Positions 1-10,047 of a stretch of 64,000 bases of DNA are shown piece after piece (positions within the stretch are counted from its first letter, which is position 1; every line of letters begins with the position of its first letter). The notes under the pieces were generated by a model. The model was given only the letters and a program-made list of their open reading frames with translations, did not search any database and had not been told where the DNA came from. The DNA is from Serpula lacrymans var. lacrymans S7.9 (Eukaryota > Basidiomycota > Agaricomycetes > Boletales > Serpulaceae): NCBI RefSeq assembly GCF_000218685.1, contig NW_006763298.1, forward strand, positions 1,832,869-1,896,868, written 5' to 3'. The translations under genes were made by a program, and so were the position numbers.

Positions 1-268
1 CCTTGTTTCTTACCCTGTAATCGGAGTGCCAGTGATCATCGATGATGATACCCAGAGCTTTACGTATCACACTATCATATGGAATGTAAGCGACTACTCG
101 GCTCCGGGAATTGTCTTACTTCGGAGGCGATTACTGCTGCATAATCATTGGTAGTGTAAGTGCTACTTAGTTAGCAAGATATAATATTGACTGTCGTAAT
201 TCTTGAATTAGGTCGGCGACTGGAGACTATATACTACTCTTGGCTACAGCTCGCTCGACTCGTCACAA
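1..268. other. Upstream region of the OPT transporter gene
   Basis: No coding region is supported here. This is presumed 5' flank and promoter of the transporter starting at 269. The stretch just before the start is pyrimidine/AT mixed, and an AT-rich ATATAATATT run lies near 180-190, but no confident core promoter element can be assigned. Confidence 0.4.
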
Positions 269-3200
269 ATGGCAAAATGCAACATAGATGCAATTCAAAA
301 GGACGCGATTGCATTCGAGAGTCAGCCTGAAGATGTGTTAAGCCAGGAAAAAGAACTGGATTCGGAGGTCGCACACAGCGGCATAGAAACCCCCACAGAC
401 AAAGTCATACATGGCGCAGAAGAAATCACTCGGGTTGTAAGTTCCTATGCTTTATGATTTGCGCAGCGTCGCATTGACTGTTTCCTCCCAACTAGATCAT
501 ATCTCCGGATGACCAACCTCATCTTCCCACTCTCACCTTTCGTTTTTGGGTCCTTGGTATCGGTTTATCGATTTTCGGTCAGTTCGTGTCCCATCTACAA
601 CTCTTTATCGCTGACATAATGCTCATCAATCTCTTCAGGTTCGGTCCTCTCAGAGATCTACTTCTGGAAACCTCAGAACGCAACCGTCAGCAACCTCTTC
701 CAGCTCATTGTTGCATATGTTCTCGGGAATGCAGTCAGTCGAGCATTTTGCGCTTCCCTATATACTTACATACTTATATAGTCCCCTATCCTATAGATGC
801 ACTATGTTATGCCTTCCAAAGGTATCTGGCGGTATCTCAACCCAGGGCCATTTAACATAAAGGAGCATACTTGCATCACCATGATGGCTTCCACCGCTTC
901 TTCTTCCGCTTTCGCCATCGGCGTCATTGCCACCCTCGATCTCTTCTATAACATAAAGCTCAACCCCGCTGCCGCAATTTTCCAGAGCTTCGCCTCGCAG
1001 GTATGTGCACAGACGATATGTTGCATCTATTGCGGTCTGTCTTATTACGTTTACATATAGCTCATTGGATATGGATTTGCGGGAATATTGCGATCACTTT
1101 TGGTCTGGCCGACTTATGCCCTTCATCCAGCCAATATACCTTTGATATCCCTTCTTCAATCGATGCACTTTGATGGCCTGCTAAACAAAAAGAAAATGCA
1201 ATACTTCTGGATCGGTAAATTCTAATAATCGCTTTACTCCTTGTTCCCTTCACCACTCACCCCACCCTGCTTCTCACAGTGTTTACATGTATCTTCATCT
1301 GGGTAAGAATATCAGTCTCTTTCTCCATTCCTTCCCACTTATTTTTCTGTCCTGCCGTTCAGGAAATAGTTCCTACTTGGATTTTCCCCCTCCTTACATC
1401 CTTTTCCGTCATTTGTCTTGCCGATACCGGTCAGCACACTGTTGTTCGCAATCTTTTCGGTGCAGGTTCCTCAAATGAAGGACTGGGCCTCTTTTCTTTC
1501 GGGTTTGATTGGATGCTTATAACCCAGGCCTTCCCGCTCTACTGGCCACTTCAGACGCAGGTGTCCTCTTGGGTTGGAATAGCTTTGTGTTACATACTTT
1601 TGAGTATGTCCTCTCGCATTCTATTCCCTCTCTAGCATGAAGATCTAGATGACTCATGTTTGATACCTGTGCTTCTGCTTTGTAGTGGGCTGCTATTATG
1701 GCGACGTGTTTGAAGGCAAGTCAAGAGGCCTCCCATTTCTGTCAGCATCGTTATTTAGTGGAAACGGTTCGCTGTATGACCAAAGCGCTATCCTTACACC
1801 CGCTAACCAGCTCGACGCTGTAAAGTTCGCCGAGATTGGCCCTCCGTGAGTTCCCTCTCCTCTTGTGTCACCCTGTTTCCTGACGTGGTATTTCGCTACT
1901 ACAGCTACATGACGACAACGTATGCAATCTCTCTCCTTACAGCTTACGCCGCCTTGGGTGCTGCCTTTTCGCATGTCCTGCTGTGGCATTGGAAAGAGTT
2001 ATGGATGGCATTCAAGGGTTTCAATTTCCTCAAATCTGGTCAGGACTTTGATGAGTGCGTTGGACACATCGAACTTCCTTTCGACTGGAAGCTATTAGCT
2101 GACAAATACCCCTTCATCTCCTTTTTCACAGTGTCCACTACCAGAAAATGAAAGTCTACAAAGAAGTCCCACAGTGGTGGTATGGTCTTACATTCCTCGT
2201 ATCCCTTGCGCTCGCCATTGGAATGGCATATGTCGGGCTAGAAACCCTGCCTTGGTGGTCAGTCATACTGTTTACCGTCCTGGGTGCGTATTCTTATTCT
2301 GGTGTTCTCCGTGTACAAATCGTACTGATCAAGCTCTTTGGTACACTTGATCCACTCCATGTCCTGCAGCTTTTATCATTTCAATCATTCTTGGTTTTAT
2401 TTTTGCCGTGACAGGGTTTCAAATACCTACCTTTGGTGTTGTACAAGTTATTGCCGTGCGTGTCTTTCTACCTCAATTTTGATGTTTTCTCTTTCTGTTC
2501 TTGTATATTTGTTCACTCAATGTCGATTATATTCCTATGTCCAGGCCTATGTCCACCCACAACAACCGATACAGAACATGTATGCGAAGCTATACGGCTA
2601 CAATACTGGATATCAAACTCTCTACATGCTCGCGGACCTGAAGCTCGGTATGTCTAGTATATCATGCCTTCGTTAATACTCATTCCCAACGAATAATGGT
2701 CGGCTTTACCTTCACTCATTAGGTCAGTACGCTAAAGTTCCCCCAAGAGCAACTTTCATATCTCAGATTGCTGGCACAATTCTTGGCGCTGGTATGTCCC
2801 TCCTTTGACCTTAGTTTCTTCTGTGAAGTCGCTATGGAATCTCATGCTCACTTCGGTGTCCTGTAGGATTCAATTACATTTTGTACAAGTCTATCGTAGA
2901 CGCACACCGTGCTGATCTGATCAATCGTGAGTCCTGAACATCTTTCTCATTTCATTCCATTTATATTTCCATCTTCGACTTGTATCCTGAAGCAATTGGT
3001 ACACGTATATGGTCAGGGTGGAACTCGCAAGATATCAATTCCGCTGCGATTACCTGGGGTGCACTATCCAAAGAGCTTTATAGTCCCGGAAAGATGTATT
3101 TCCAGGTATTAGACGTCTTGCATCATCTGAGAGTGGATAACAGGACTTATCACCCCTCGTGCGCATGGGTAGATCCCGATGGGTCTTCTATACGGCTTTC

Positions 3201-3924
3201 TCGCACCCTTCCCGTTATACTTCCTTCACAGACTGTTCCCTAAGTATGTACTGTCAGCTCTTCATGTCTGTGTCTAGCAGCTAACTTGGAACTTCAAAAA
3301 TATAGACAAAAGATATGGTCCTATCTCAATGTGCCTGTCATTATCACATATTTGGGCTGGCTTACGTATTCAGTGAATGGTATGTATCCCCAACATCTTT
3401 TTCTGGCAGCCTCTTGTGGTTAGAATTTGAAATGAGCTGATGGCTTATACGCTTTTTTTGTAGGGGCATGGTGGCCTGGGTTTGTTATTGGCTTGTGGAC
3501 GCAATGGTGGGTGAGGACGCGGAAACCAAGGTGGTACAACAAATATAATTGTACGTGCTATTGTCCACTTTCGATATTGTAATTGGGTGATTATTCGCTG
3601 AGTCTTCACTCTGCTAGTCCTCACTTCTGCAGCTCTGGATGGTGGGTCATCGATCGTGTATTTTATCCTCAGCTTTGCGGTATTTGGTAGGTTCTTTAAT
3701 TCGCCTGTGGATGTACTTGCACTGATCTTGCTTGATTTCATCCCGTCTATGGGAACAGGTGCGAGTGGGCAGGGTATCAACTTTCCATTCTGGTGGGGTA
3801 ATCCAGATCCAGCTATGATGAGTGTTGGTGAGCAGCTTTTACGTCTCGTGCCTACTTTTCGTTCAACTCAAGACCTTTTTGTATCCATTTGTGTGTAGAT
3901 CACTGTGCAATGAGCTCGGGATGA
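269..3924 (+). CDS. OPT-family oligopeptide transporter (multi-exon)
   Basis: Predicted proton-coupled importer of small peptides or peptide-like compounds in the plasma membrane (family knowledge). The chosen ATG at 269 sits in a good context (cacaaATGG). Exon 1 runs to about 436 and exon 2 restarts near 496 with PDDQPHLPTLTFRFW, typical of the conserved OPT N-terminal region. A further exon gives FWKPQNATVSNLFQ. The family signature NPGPFNIKEH is at about 838-870, and a KVPPR motif (usual OPT form KIPPR) is at about 2730-2750. Many hydrophobic segments follow, as expected for a protein with 12 or more membrane helices. About 15 short introns interrupt the gene. The last exon begins at 3899 and ends at a TGA at 3922-3924. 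No frameshift was seen. It could serve nutrition or export-import of peptides linked to the NRPS-like cluster 9 kb away; nothing in the sequence decides between these. Confidence 0.9.
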
Positions 3925-4456
3925 TGCAAGGCCACCATACTAGGAAGGTGTAGTAGTTAGTTGACCCGTGCGTTTTGATGGGCAATGTTTTCTCCTTAGT
4001 TATACTTCCGTTTAGTTTTATAAACCCTCGTAGCAACGACTGTTCACCCCAGAGCTTCGTGGGTGAGGATCTTATACCTTTTTTGTTTCTTATGATGTAC
4101 TTATACTTCGCACCTAGTATTTTGGTTTATATTAGATCTCTCTGAATCTGAGGAGAGTCAAACGACATACCCACACTGGCGATAGCACTGTCCGCGAAAG
4201 CATTTGTCAGACATGGGGATGCATGAGACGCCGTTCTATGCATACACAACGACGTCAGCTTATCGATGTAGTAAGAGGTCATCTTACAACTTTGGACTCA
4301 TGTTCTTATCAAGCAAGGCAACGACATCTGATATCAATTCGACAAATACATGTATAGGTTGTGGCGCGGCATATAACTCTGGTAATACTAGCATTGTCAC
4401 GGTATGTATCAACCTCTCCTGCCACCACACAATTCTCGTTGTCAAGAAGACTGGGG
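3925..4456. other. Intergenic region, OPT 3' flank
   Basis: No convincing gene. Reading frames on both strands here lack family motifs and intron structure. The stretch probably holds the OPT 3' UTR and the 3' flank of the convergent SnoaL-like gene. Confidence 0.4.
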
Positions 4457-5019
4457 TCACCCAGGCCTGTGGAAAGGTGACTCGACAGTATTTTCCACCA
4501 ATACTCGCAACAACACGATCTTGTCTCCAACCAACTCGAAATGACCGTCGAACTTCCTGCGGGGACATGTATGTTAGATGCGAATTTACTTTGAGGTACG
4601 ACTTGTCCACTCACTGCACATCTCCAGTTGCTGGTATTAGGGTTTCAGCCTGTCAGACAATCACAGAAAAGGTCATGTGGTTGTTTGATAGAGTAAGTTG
4701 AGAAAACTTACGCGAATGGACACCTTTCCAAGACTCTCGATCACGTCCAGCACAGTAGTCTGATGAGCCGCTGATGTTTATCAACTACGAGCATCAATAA
4801 ACACGAGGCCAATACCTTCAGCGCAGAGAAATGAGGTGAGATGGTGTTTTCACTGAATTTTCGGTACGCATCTTTGTCGAGTGGACCGTGACTCTCAGAT
4901 GGAGCATCGTAAATGAATTCATCAGAAAGCAAGTCACAGCAAGCGCTGATGTCGCCGCGATCAACAGTTTCGATAAATGCTAAAACAGTGCGAAGTTGAC
5001 CTGAAGGTTGATCGGTCAT
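4457..5019 (-). CDS. SnoaL/NTF2-like small protein (4 predicted exons)
   Basis: Small single-domain protein with the look of the SnoaL-like/NTF2-like fold: an N-terminal helix-rich stretch (TVLAFIETVDRGDIS), then FIYDAP, then a proposed KFDGHFELVGDKIVLLRVLV strand region typical of the domain's second half. Exon 1 reads from ATG at 5019 (an in-frame ATG at 5055 is possible) to about 4821. Proposed exons follow at about 4770-4712, 4650-4617 and from about 4559 to a TGA at 4457-4459. All introns are GT-AG in this reading. Members range from polyketide cyclases and dehydratases to non-enzymatic scaffolds, so the role is open. It is the nearest small gene on the left side of the P450/NRPS cluster but is separated from it by about 7 kb of repeats, so a pathway role is only a possibility. 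Confidence 0.5.
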
Positions 5020-5055
5020 TCTACAGTAAGCAGGTGGAGCCTGAGAGTGATTCAC

Positions 5056-5757
5056 GTCGAGATGGTCAAAATCATATTACACTACTTATAATACGAGTAG
5101 TGGTTGGTGAGTTTTGTATATTCGCTTCCAACAATGTCCGCATAGGGGCCGGCCCTTCTGAAATAAAATATTTTCCTGAAAATAATTATCTATGTAATTA
5201 TGTCGGTTCGCGAATCGATCGCTTGAATGTTGTCGATTACAGCCATTTGCTTCAAAAGGACGACGTGCGTCTCGTAAGGAGTCGTTTAAACCTGGATCTC
5301 TAGCTTCAAGCTTGGCCACATCAGGTATGGCGAAGAAACTTAACCGAAGCACTACATACCTGGATAATACTCATACCCATCCTGCTCGCTTAGCTCTCCG
5401 CTTACATCATTTCTACGAGGGCCCATCAGGAAATCGGTGAAGATCACCCTTGGCAGCAACATCGAGAGGTTCCCACGCACTACTAGATGGGTTTCTGTGC
5501 AGTGGGGAATATATCTTAGAGACTACCTCTTGAACGAGGCTTACCCTTACATCCTAGTTGGGATTTTAGAGTCTGTAGCCTTGTATGTATAATATCTTCA
5601 ATTAACATGTAGAGGGTCTTGATCTCCTCGTAGGAGGCTCAACTTGTTTGGGTATGTCAAATTGTACAAGACTGTCTCGGTATAGCGCGCCTAAGAGCAT
5701 TTTAGAACCCTTATTCTGAAGCCTCACCAATGATCACTGTTGTCCGAGTTCACTGTA
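5056..5757. other. Intergenic region without recognisable gene
   Basis: Frames here are short and show no family motif. The far end abuts the poly(T) tract of the retrocopy on the minus strand. Nothing else could be supported. Confidence 0.35.
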
Positions 5758-6320
5758 TTTTTTTTTTTTTTTTTTTTTTGCAAAACATGATATTTTATTT
5801 CAGAATGAGCCTCGAGCATAAGATACATTGAGCACATCGACACAACAAACATAGTAAGTAGAGCAAGCTAGCAACTATATAGTGCAGCCAAGAACATAGG
5901 GGAGGGGATAATACGAGATGACCACGCCCAACTAATGCTCTTTGGGGCAGTGCTGATGACAACTTCCACCTGCTTTCTCTTTGACAAAGCCTGCTTTTTT
6001 ATGCTGGATTCCTTGTCATCATCGCAGCCGTTTCCTTGAGGCTCACAATCAGGGCTAGCGGGAACTCTTGGTTGACGCTGCACACTGCGCTTTTGTTTGT
6101 TGACACGAGGTGCATCTGTGTCATCTTTACACATACACCTTTGCGGTCGGCCGTTTGGTTCGCAAATTTCCTCCATCCGAATTTGTAATGGGAGCTAGAT
6201 GGGGGTGCGACACCTAGTATGACAGGCTGGGTTGAGTTTACTAGTTGGGCTATAGAATATGTTTGATAGAATATTGCTAGAATAGCTAACAATGTACCTT
6301 TTATTTTAGGGTCTGCCTGG
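5758..6320 (-). pseudogene. Probable retrocopy or retroelement 3' end with genomic poly(A) tail
   Basis: On the minus strand the segment ends in an AATAAA hexamer (plus-strand positions 5794-5799) followed 14 nt later by an uninterrupted run of about 22 A (5758-5779). This is the expected genomic footprint of a polyadenylated RNA copied by LINE-type machinery. Upstream is a minus-strand reading frame (6176-5868) rich in Lys, Arg, Gln and Asp with repeated Cys-Pro pairs. No family is recognised. The 5' limit is uncertain and no target-site duplication was identified. An A-tailed 3' end of a decayed LINE or SINE is an alternative. Confidence 0.45.
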
Positions 6321-6912
6321 AAGTACAAACGGTCTGGACCTTTGTCTTGAAGGCTCTTGACAAGCCTTGCATGTTCTGTGAGTTTGAGGTCCGAGACACC
6401 CTTCAGTTTGGTTGTTGCTGAATATTGTAGTAGCCTGATGTTGTTGCCACTGAAAGAGAGTTATTCATTCTCCGACTCCGGAGTCTCAATTACATATTTG
6501 GATTATCTAATACTCTCTTCCTTATCTGATTCCTGTGTTGGCCTACTCCAAGCATACCCCCCCTCAAAGCTAGCACACCCTCATGCTACCTCGTCTCTAA
6601 TCCTTCAAATTACCCCTGCACTTTGTTATTTGTCGACCGTCCCTCCTTCACTCCTGCACTCCTGGTCCTTTCTTCGTCTTCCACACCCTCTCTTCTTCCA
6701 TTCCTGTCTTTTGCAATCTTGGTTGATTTCTCCTAGTTGTCGTTTTTTCTTTGCTCCCCCTGACTTCCTCCTGGCTGTCGTTCCTTGTTGCCTCTATACT
6801 CTTTTTCTTCTTCCACATCTGTATGTCCTTCCATCCTTGTTACTTCATGGTTTTGTATATTCTGACCATTCTCTTGTTTTTGTTTTAGCTCAGTCCCGTT
6901 GTTGGGGAAGAA
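6321..6912. other. Repeat-derived spacer 3' of the decayed gypsy pol
   Basis: The plus strand is strongly pyrimidine-rich. The long plus-strand open frame from 6357 has low complexity (Leu/Ser/Pro rich) and is unlikely to be a gene. The interval is probably 3' sequence of the minus-strand gypsy element, but no LTR edge could be fixed. Confidence 0.35.
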
Positions 6913-9183
6913 TCATCTGATTCTCCTTGCATGTACTCTGATTCCTGGCTCCTCTCGTTGCTGATCCAACCTCTTCACCAGGTACAAATTTTCCCATCTT
7001 TCTACCACTTTCAACGGTCCTGACCACTGCACCATCAGTTTTCTACTCACTTTGTGAGTATCCTCTTTCCCAATGTACATTTGGACTAATTGTCTTTCTT
7101 CAAACATTACCAGTTTAACTTTTTTGTCAAAAATAGCTTTCCGTTTCCCCGCATGCTCCAATGTCTTCAAAAATACTTCGGCTCGGAACCCATCGACAAA
7201 TGCCATATGAATCTCCGTCAACTCTATATTGGCTGTTGCTGTTCCGTCTTGTGGTGCCTTTGGTCTTTCAGCATCAGTAAGAACTATACCCATTAGGAGT
7301 TCTCTAGGGCTAAATCCAAGCGATGGCAGCACTCTGCTGTTCATTTGAGCTATTGCGGTTGTCAATTGTAGTGGCCATTTTGCTGGAGTTTTATCTATAT
7401 CAAAGTCAACTTCATCCTCCTTGTATCTCGTAGTACATAGTTGTTTCAGTTGTCCTATTAGTATTTTATTTGCATCTTCGATCAGTCCATTGACCCATGG
7501 TGACCGTGCGGGTGTTCGTATGATTTCGATGTTTTCTTGTCGGCACCATGTCAATACTTCTTTGCAATCAAAGTGTGATCCCCTGTCGGTCATTAGTTGC
7601 TCTGATGTTGTGTATCCTCTTGATATCTCTGTCAACCCTTTCACTGTTGACTGTCCGGTTCCTGGGTGCTTAAACATGAACACCCACACAAAGCGGGAAG
7701 ACACATCAATGCATAACAACACTGTTTTATATCCTCTGTGTCCTGCAGGCAATGATAGATAGTCAGCTGCCATCAGTTGAAAGGGACGAGATCTTGTAAT
7801 TGGACTTAACAGCGTGTTTAAATGTCTTGACCCAAACACTTCGCATTTTGTACACTATGTTATTGCTTTCATCACTTCTTTACGCATGTTTGGCCAAAAA
7901 AACATGCATCTCAGTTCTGCTTCACAGAGATCTTGCCCAAAATGCCCTCCATCTTTGTGACAAGCTTTTGCTTTCTCTCTCCCTTCATTGGCTGGTATGC
8001 ACTCTACTCTTGGTGCTCATTCTCCGTTTTTACCTGCCACTTTCCATAGCTGAATCCCTTCAATTATGTATGCTGTGGCTCTTGCTTTTACTGATTTTTT
8101 TCTTCCACAACCACACTCCTTTGGTGCTGTTAGTGTTGCCAGCCATTCAACAACCTCCACAAAGTATGGGTCGTTCTTGTATCTCTGTATCACTCGCTCC
8201 ATTTGTACGTCTGGTTTGAGTAGGAATAAATCATTCTTGATTCCTGTCGTGTCCTCCCACTTGGGTGAGACCATATATTTGTGTCCATTTTCTGGTGTAT
8301 CTTGCTTGTTTTGCCATATTCTGCTCAAACCGTTGGCTTGATTCAATTCTCCGTCTCGATGAGTAGCTTTGACTATGTCCCATCCTATAAGGGTGTCTTT
8401 CCATCTAGCATGCACTGTTGATAGATTCGTGTTATTTAGTGTATCTTTCAAAGCTTGACAGTCAATTACGATTTCGATTAGTTGTCCATGTATATATTTC
8501 TTAAATTTTCCAAGTGCGAAGTGTAATGCGGCAAATTTGAGCATGTATGGAGAGTATGCTTCCTTGGTAGTTGTTGTTTATTTGGATGCAAATGTGATAG
8601 CATGTTCCACTAATTTTGTAGTGCCGTCTTCTTTCTTTGTTGGCCATTTTTGTGAGAGTGTTGCTCCAAATCCTTTCTTTGATCCATCCGTTGTGACTAC
8701 TAATTGCAGATCCCATCTTGGAGCTTTCAGCACTGGTTCTGACATTAACACTGTCTTCAGCGTTGCAAAAGCTTGCTCTTGTTTGATGCCCCATTTCTTG
8801 GTTATGTTATTTTCCATCAATACTCTCTTGTATGATCCTTTTTGCAGTTTTGTTCCTTTTGAGGTTACTGGTTTGATATTGCGTATAAGGTCTGATAAAG
8901 GCTGTGCTTTCCTTGCATAGTCTGCTATCAAAGGTCGGAAGTGTCCTGTAAGTCCTAGAAATCCTAGTACATTGTGTGCTGTTTTGGGTTTCGGCCAATC
9001 CAATATTGTTTTGACTTTGATCCTATCTGGTTTAATGCCTTCTTTTGATACAATAGTTCCTGCATAGTTAGCTTTGTTCATGAATAAAAATGTTTTACCC
9101 GGGTTCAATGATAACTTTCTCTCTTGACATCTCTGGAAGAACTTCCAAACAGTTTCTATTTTCTCTGCAAGGAAATCCCCAGC
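6913..9183 (-). pseudogene. Decayed Ty3/gypsy pol (RT 3' part, RNase H, integrase)
   Basis: Three colinear minus-strand blocks make up the 3' two thirds of a gypsy pol. Block 1 (about 9108-8578) has the end of reverse transcriptase and start of RNase H: YAGTIVSKEGIKPDRIK, FLGLTGHFRPLI and TTDGSKKGFGATLSQ. Block 2 (8544-8017) has the rest of RNase H and the linker. Between 8016 and 7840 the zinc-binding integrase N-terminus (CHKDGGHFG, later CTKC) can be traced but is interrupted by stops. Block 3 (7839-6913) is the integrase core and C-terminus, with the catalytic Asp pair in ADYLSL and MTDRGSHF and the Glu in WVNGLIEDANK. The RT palm, protease and gag are absent. The 5' side is cut at about 9184 by an LTR of a different gypsy family in the opposite orientation. 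No chromodomain was seen. Confidence 0.8.
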
Positions 9184-9280
9184 TGTTACAATACACCATA
9201 TTTGGACCTTTAAATTTCATTCTCCACTTTAACTTTCTTCTGTAGTTTCCACACCCTGTGCCATGCAGCCCTTTCCATTT

Positions 9281-9960
9281 CATCAGGAAAAACACTTTGG
9301 CTATATAGGCTCTAATAGTACTATAGTTGCAAATATAGTTGTCATAGTGATCATAGCTGCAATACAAACCCCAACATCTATTCAGGAACAATGTGCTCTT
9401 ATAGTACTCTTATAGTTGGCTATAGCCTCTTATAGCACTGATAGCACTTATAGCATATGGCTGACTATGTGAGCTATCAGAGAGCTGTGGCTGATTTTAA
9501 AAAATTAATCACACACAAGGTTTGAACTCTCAACCTGTTGGTCCGCTTTTTGCTGACCAATCAATCTACAGCCACATACCACACATTTATCCACTACACC
9601 ATAAAGGCTTACAAAATATACTATACATATTGACCTTTAATGGACTTGTCATTTTTTTTACACATTGTCACAACTTATACTTGGATAAAGCATTGCTATA
9701 AATATGTACTATGGTCTTGACAGCTATATAGGCTATTAGAGCTATAAGAGCCATTATAATGCCTTGGCTAGCTATATAACATTATACATGTGTGCTCAAA
9801 CTTATAGTACTATTAGAGCTATAATAGTATAAATAGTATTGCCTCTGCTATAGTACTATAAGAGCTATCGTAGTATCTTCTCTGTTATATAGTACTATTA
9901 GAGCTATAATAGCATAAATAGTATTGCCTCTGCTATATAGCCAAAGTGTTTTTCCTGATG
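9281..9960. mobile_element. 680-bp MITE-like element with 28-bp terminal inverted repeats
   Basis: The left end (9281-9308, starting CATCAGGAAAAACACTTTGG) is a perfect reverse complement of the right end (9933-9960). The insertion sits inside an LTR whose empty-site order is known from other copies. It is flanked by TTT on each side, compatible with a short target duplication. The interior has no transposase and is rich in TAGTACTATTAGAGCTAT-type subrepeats towards both ends, plus a tRNA-like stretch in the middle. It is therefore a non-autonomous DNA element. The superfamily is not assigned. Confidence 0.8.
9500..9615 (-). ncRNA. tRNA-like / SINE-like Pol III unit inside the MITE
   Basis: On the minus strand a TGGTGTAGTGG block at 9601-9591 fits the A-box consensus TRGYNNARNNG. 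A GTTCAAACC block at 9527-9519 fits the B-box GWTCRANNC. About 15 nt further on is a run of six T (Pol III terminator). The A-to-B distance of roughly 65 nt is long for a plain tRNA, and the T arm pairs poorly. A tRNA-derived SINE remnant or intron-bearing pseudo-tRNA is more likely than a working tRNA. Confidence 0.4.
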
Positions 9961-10047
9961 TTTGTTCAAACTCCACCTTCTCACGCTGCGCTGCCTTTTT
10001 CCTTATTTTAGCTACAAGTCTCTCACACAGTGGAGCTGGTCACACGG

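Larger units (their letters stand above)
9184..10047 (+). repeat. Partial chromovirus-type LTR, split by an inverted-repeat element
   Basis: The segment begins TGTTACAATACACC, the start of the LTR family also seen at 43095 and 43288. LTR sequence runs 9184-9280 and resumes at 9961 (GTTCAAACTCCACC and so on) up to 10047, as judged by matching the uninterrupted order at about 43360-43465. The gap is filled by the 680-bp element at 9281-9960. At 10048 the LTR is cut again by R1 copy A, and its remainder is not found beyond 11830. Confidence 0.7.

Noticed and set aside
4204..4701. Plus-strand frame of 165 codons
   Set aside because: Overlaps the proposed minus-strand SnoaL-like exons and shows no family features; Cys/Thr-rich composition looks like an antisense artefact.
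6357..6920. Long plus-strand open frame (187 codons)
   Set aside because: Low-complexity Leu/Ser/Pro-rich translation from a pyrimidine-rich strand beside a minus-strand retroelement; no motif or intron structure.
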